DNA of 64,000 nucleotides, taken from Pictodentalium vernedei (lineage: Eukaryota; Mollusca; Scaphopoda; Dentaliida; Dentaliidae). The notes beneath the pieces were generated by a model, which worked only from the letters and a program-made list of their open reading frames with translations, had not been told where the DNA came from and did no database searches. Positions within the stretch are counted from its first letter, which is position 1, and each line of letters opens with the position of its first letter. The position numbers were made by a program, and so were the translations under genes. The stretch lies in the NCBI GenBank assembly GCA_031216915.1, contig CM062289.1, forward strand, positions 450,567,866 through 450,631,865, in the 5' to 3' direction. This document shows, in pieces, positions 63,465 to 64,000 of this stretch.

Positions 63465-64000
63465 TAGAGCTGTAGGTTAACCGAAACCGAACCGAGGTTT
63501 TTAGTTTTTTTAAAAAACCAAAACAGTCGACATCCCGTAATCTAAGGTTTCTCGTTTTTTATTAAATACTCTCTTGCTGCAGAAATTTACAAAATGTAGC
63601 CATCCCAGAGTAGTGAGAGTACCAGACACTGCCATTGGCAGTGTCTGGGTACTCTCACTCTCTGGGAAGGCTACATTCTGTGAATTTCCCACATTTCAGT
63701 TTAGTTGTGTTTGCAGCTTTCCTCAAATTGTGTGTAGGTGTCAGACCTCGAAAAATAGCCAAGCACAATGAAAGTTCTGTATATTTAGGTAATTATTATA
63801 TTGGCCTTCCTGATTCTTCATGTATTATAGATTATTTCGGGTATTCATTGAGTTTCACTCAATTTCACTACCATTCAGTTATGACTCCGGACATAAGAAT
63901 GAGTTTTATTGAATTTTACTTGGCCTCATGAACAAACCGAACCGAGGTTTTACTCCACCTGAAAAACCAAAACCGAACAAGAAATTTAAAAACCTACAGC
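63465..64000. mobile_element. hAT MITE (GAGCTGTAGGTT ends), copy 2, runs to window end
   Basis: TAGAGCTGTAGGTTAACCGA at the left; the last bases are AAACCTACAGC, so three to four bases of the right terminus are outside. Same content as 54800-56498 without the nested element, inverted, with the same 70-bp hairpin (63596-63665). Confidence 0.88.

Overview
The window is eukaryotic, intron-rich and repeat-dominated. It most resembles a marine invertebrate, probably a bivalve or other mollusc. The taxon is inferred from the many non-autonomous elements that carry 145-370 bp tandem arrays and end in a hairpin followed by CTAA. These resemble the 'pearl'/Helentron-associated elements known from bivalves. 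I see no bacterial operons, rRNA, CRISPR arrays or intact tRNA genes.

Host gene. One host gene can be read: RUVBL2 (Reptin, the RuvB-like 2 AAA+ ATPase), on the minus strand. Eight short coding exons (775 nt, about 258 codons) lie, in transcript order, at 59806-59860, 42979-43103, 41893-41965, 24545-24674, 22628-22694, 16640-16746, 15573-15666 and 7764-7887. All have AG/GT junctions and compatible phases. The exon carrying the start codon and the exons for the C-terminal half (Walker B onward) were not found. At least 52 kb of one gene is therefore nearly all intron, filled with transposons.

Layout, left to right. 1-3146: a decayed DIRS-like retrotransposon (gag + RT, minus). 3296-5995: a 48-bp minisatellite (~56 copies). 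6340-7000: a small tandem-repeat element. 8018-12545: a near full-length ZBED-type hAT transposon with a broken transposase. 13359-14907, 18857-21634, 26391-28065, 32632-36276, 36870-39054, 59935-60975 and 62190-62648: Helentron/pearl-like elements. 39398-41148: a TIR element with iterated termini, carrying a 5'-truncated LINE. 43360-54232: a second DIRS-like element with inverted terminal repeats, holding a 1.3-kb hAT MITE and a 2.9-kb TIR element (51072-53985) that encodes a protein I do not recognise. MITEs of several families (TTAA, TA and 8-bp target duplications) and tRNA-derived SINE copies fill much of the rest. Many are nested two or three deep, with target-site duplications still readable.

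How it fits together. Apart from RUVBL2, everything recognisable is mobile or satellite DNA lying in its introns. The most unusual items are the 51072-53985 element, a hairpin core shared by MITE families with different target sites, a shared 5' end on Helentron-like elements carrying different satellites, and inverted MITE copies that flank the 67-nt RUVBL2 exon at 22628-22694.
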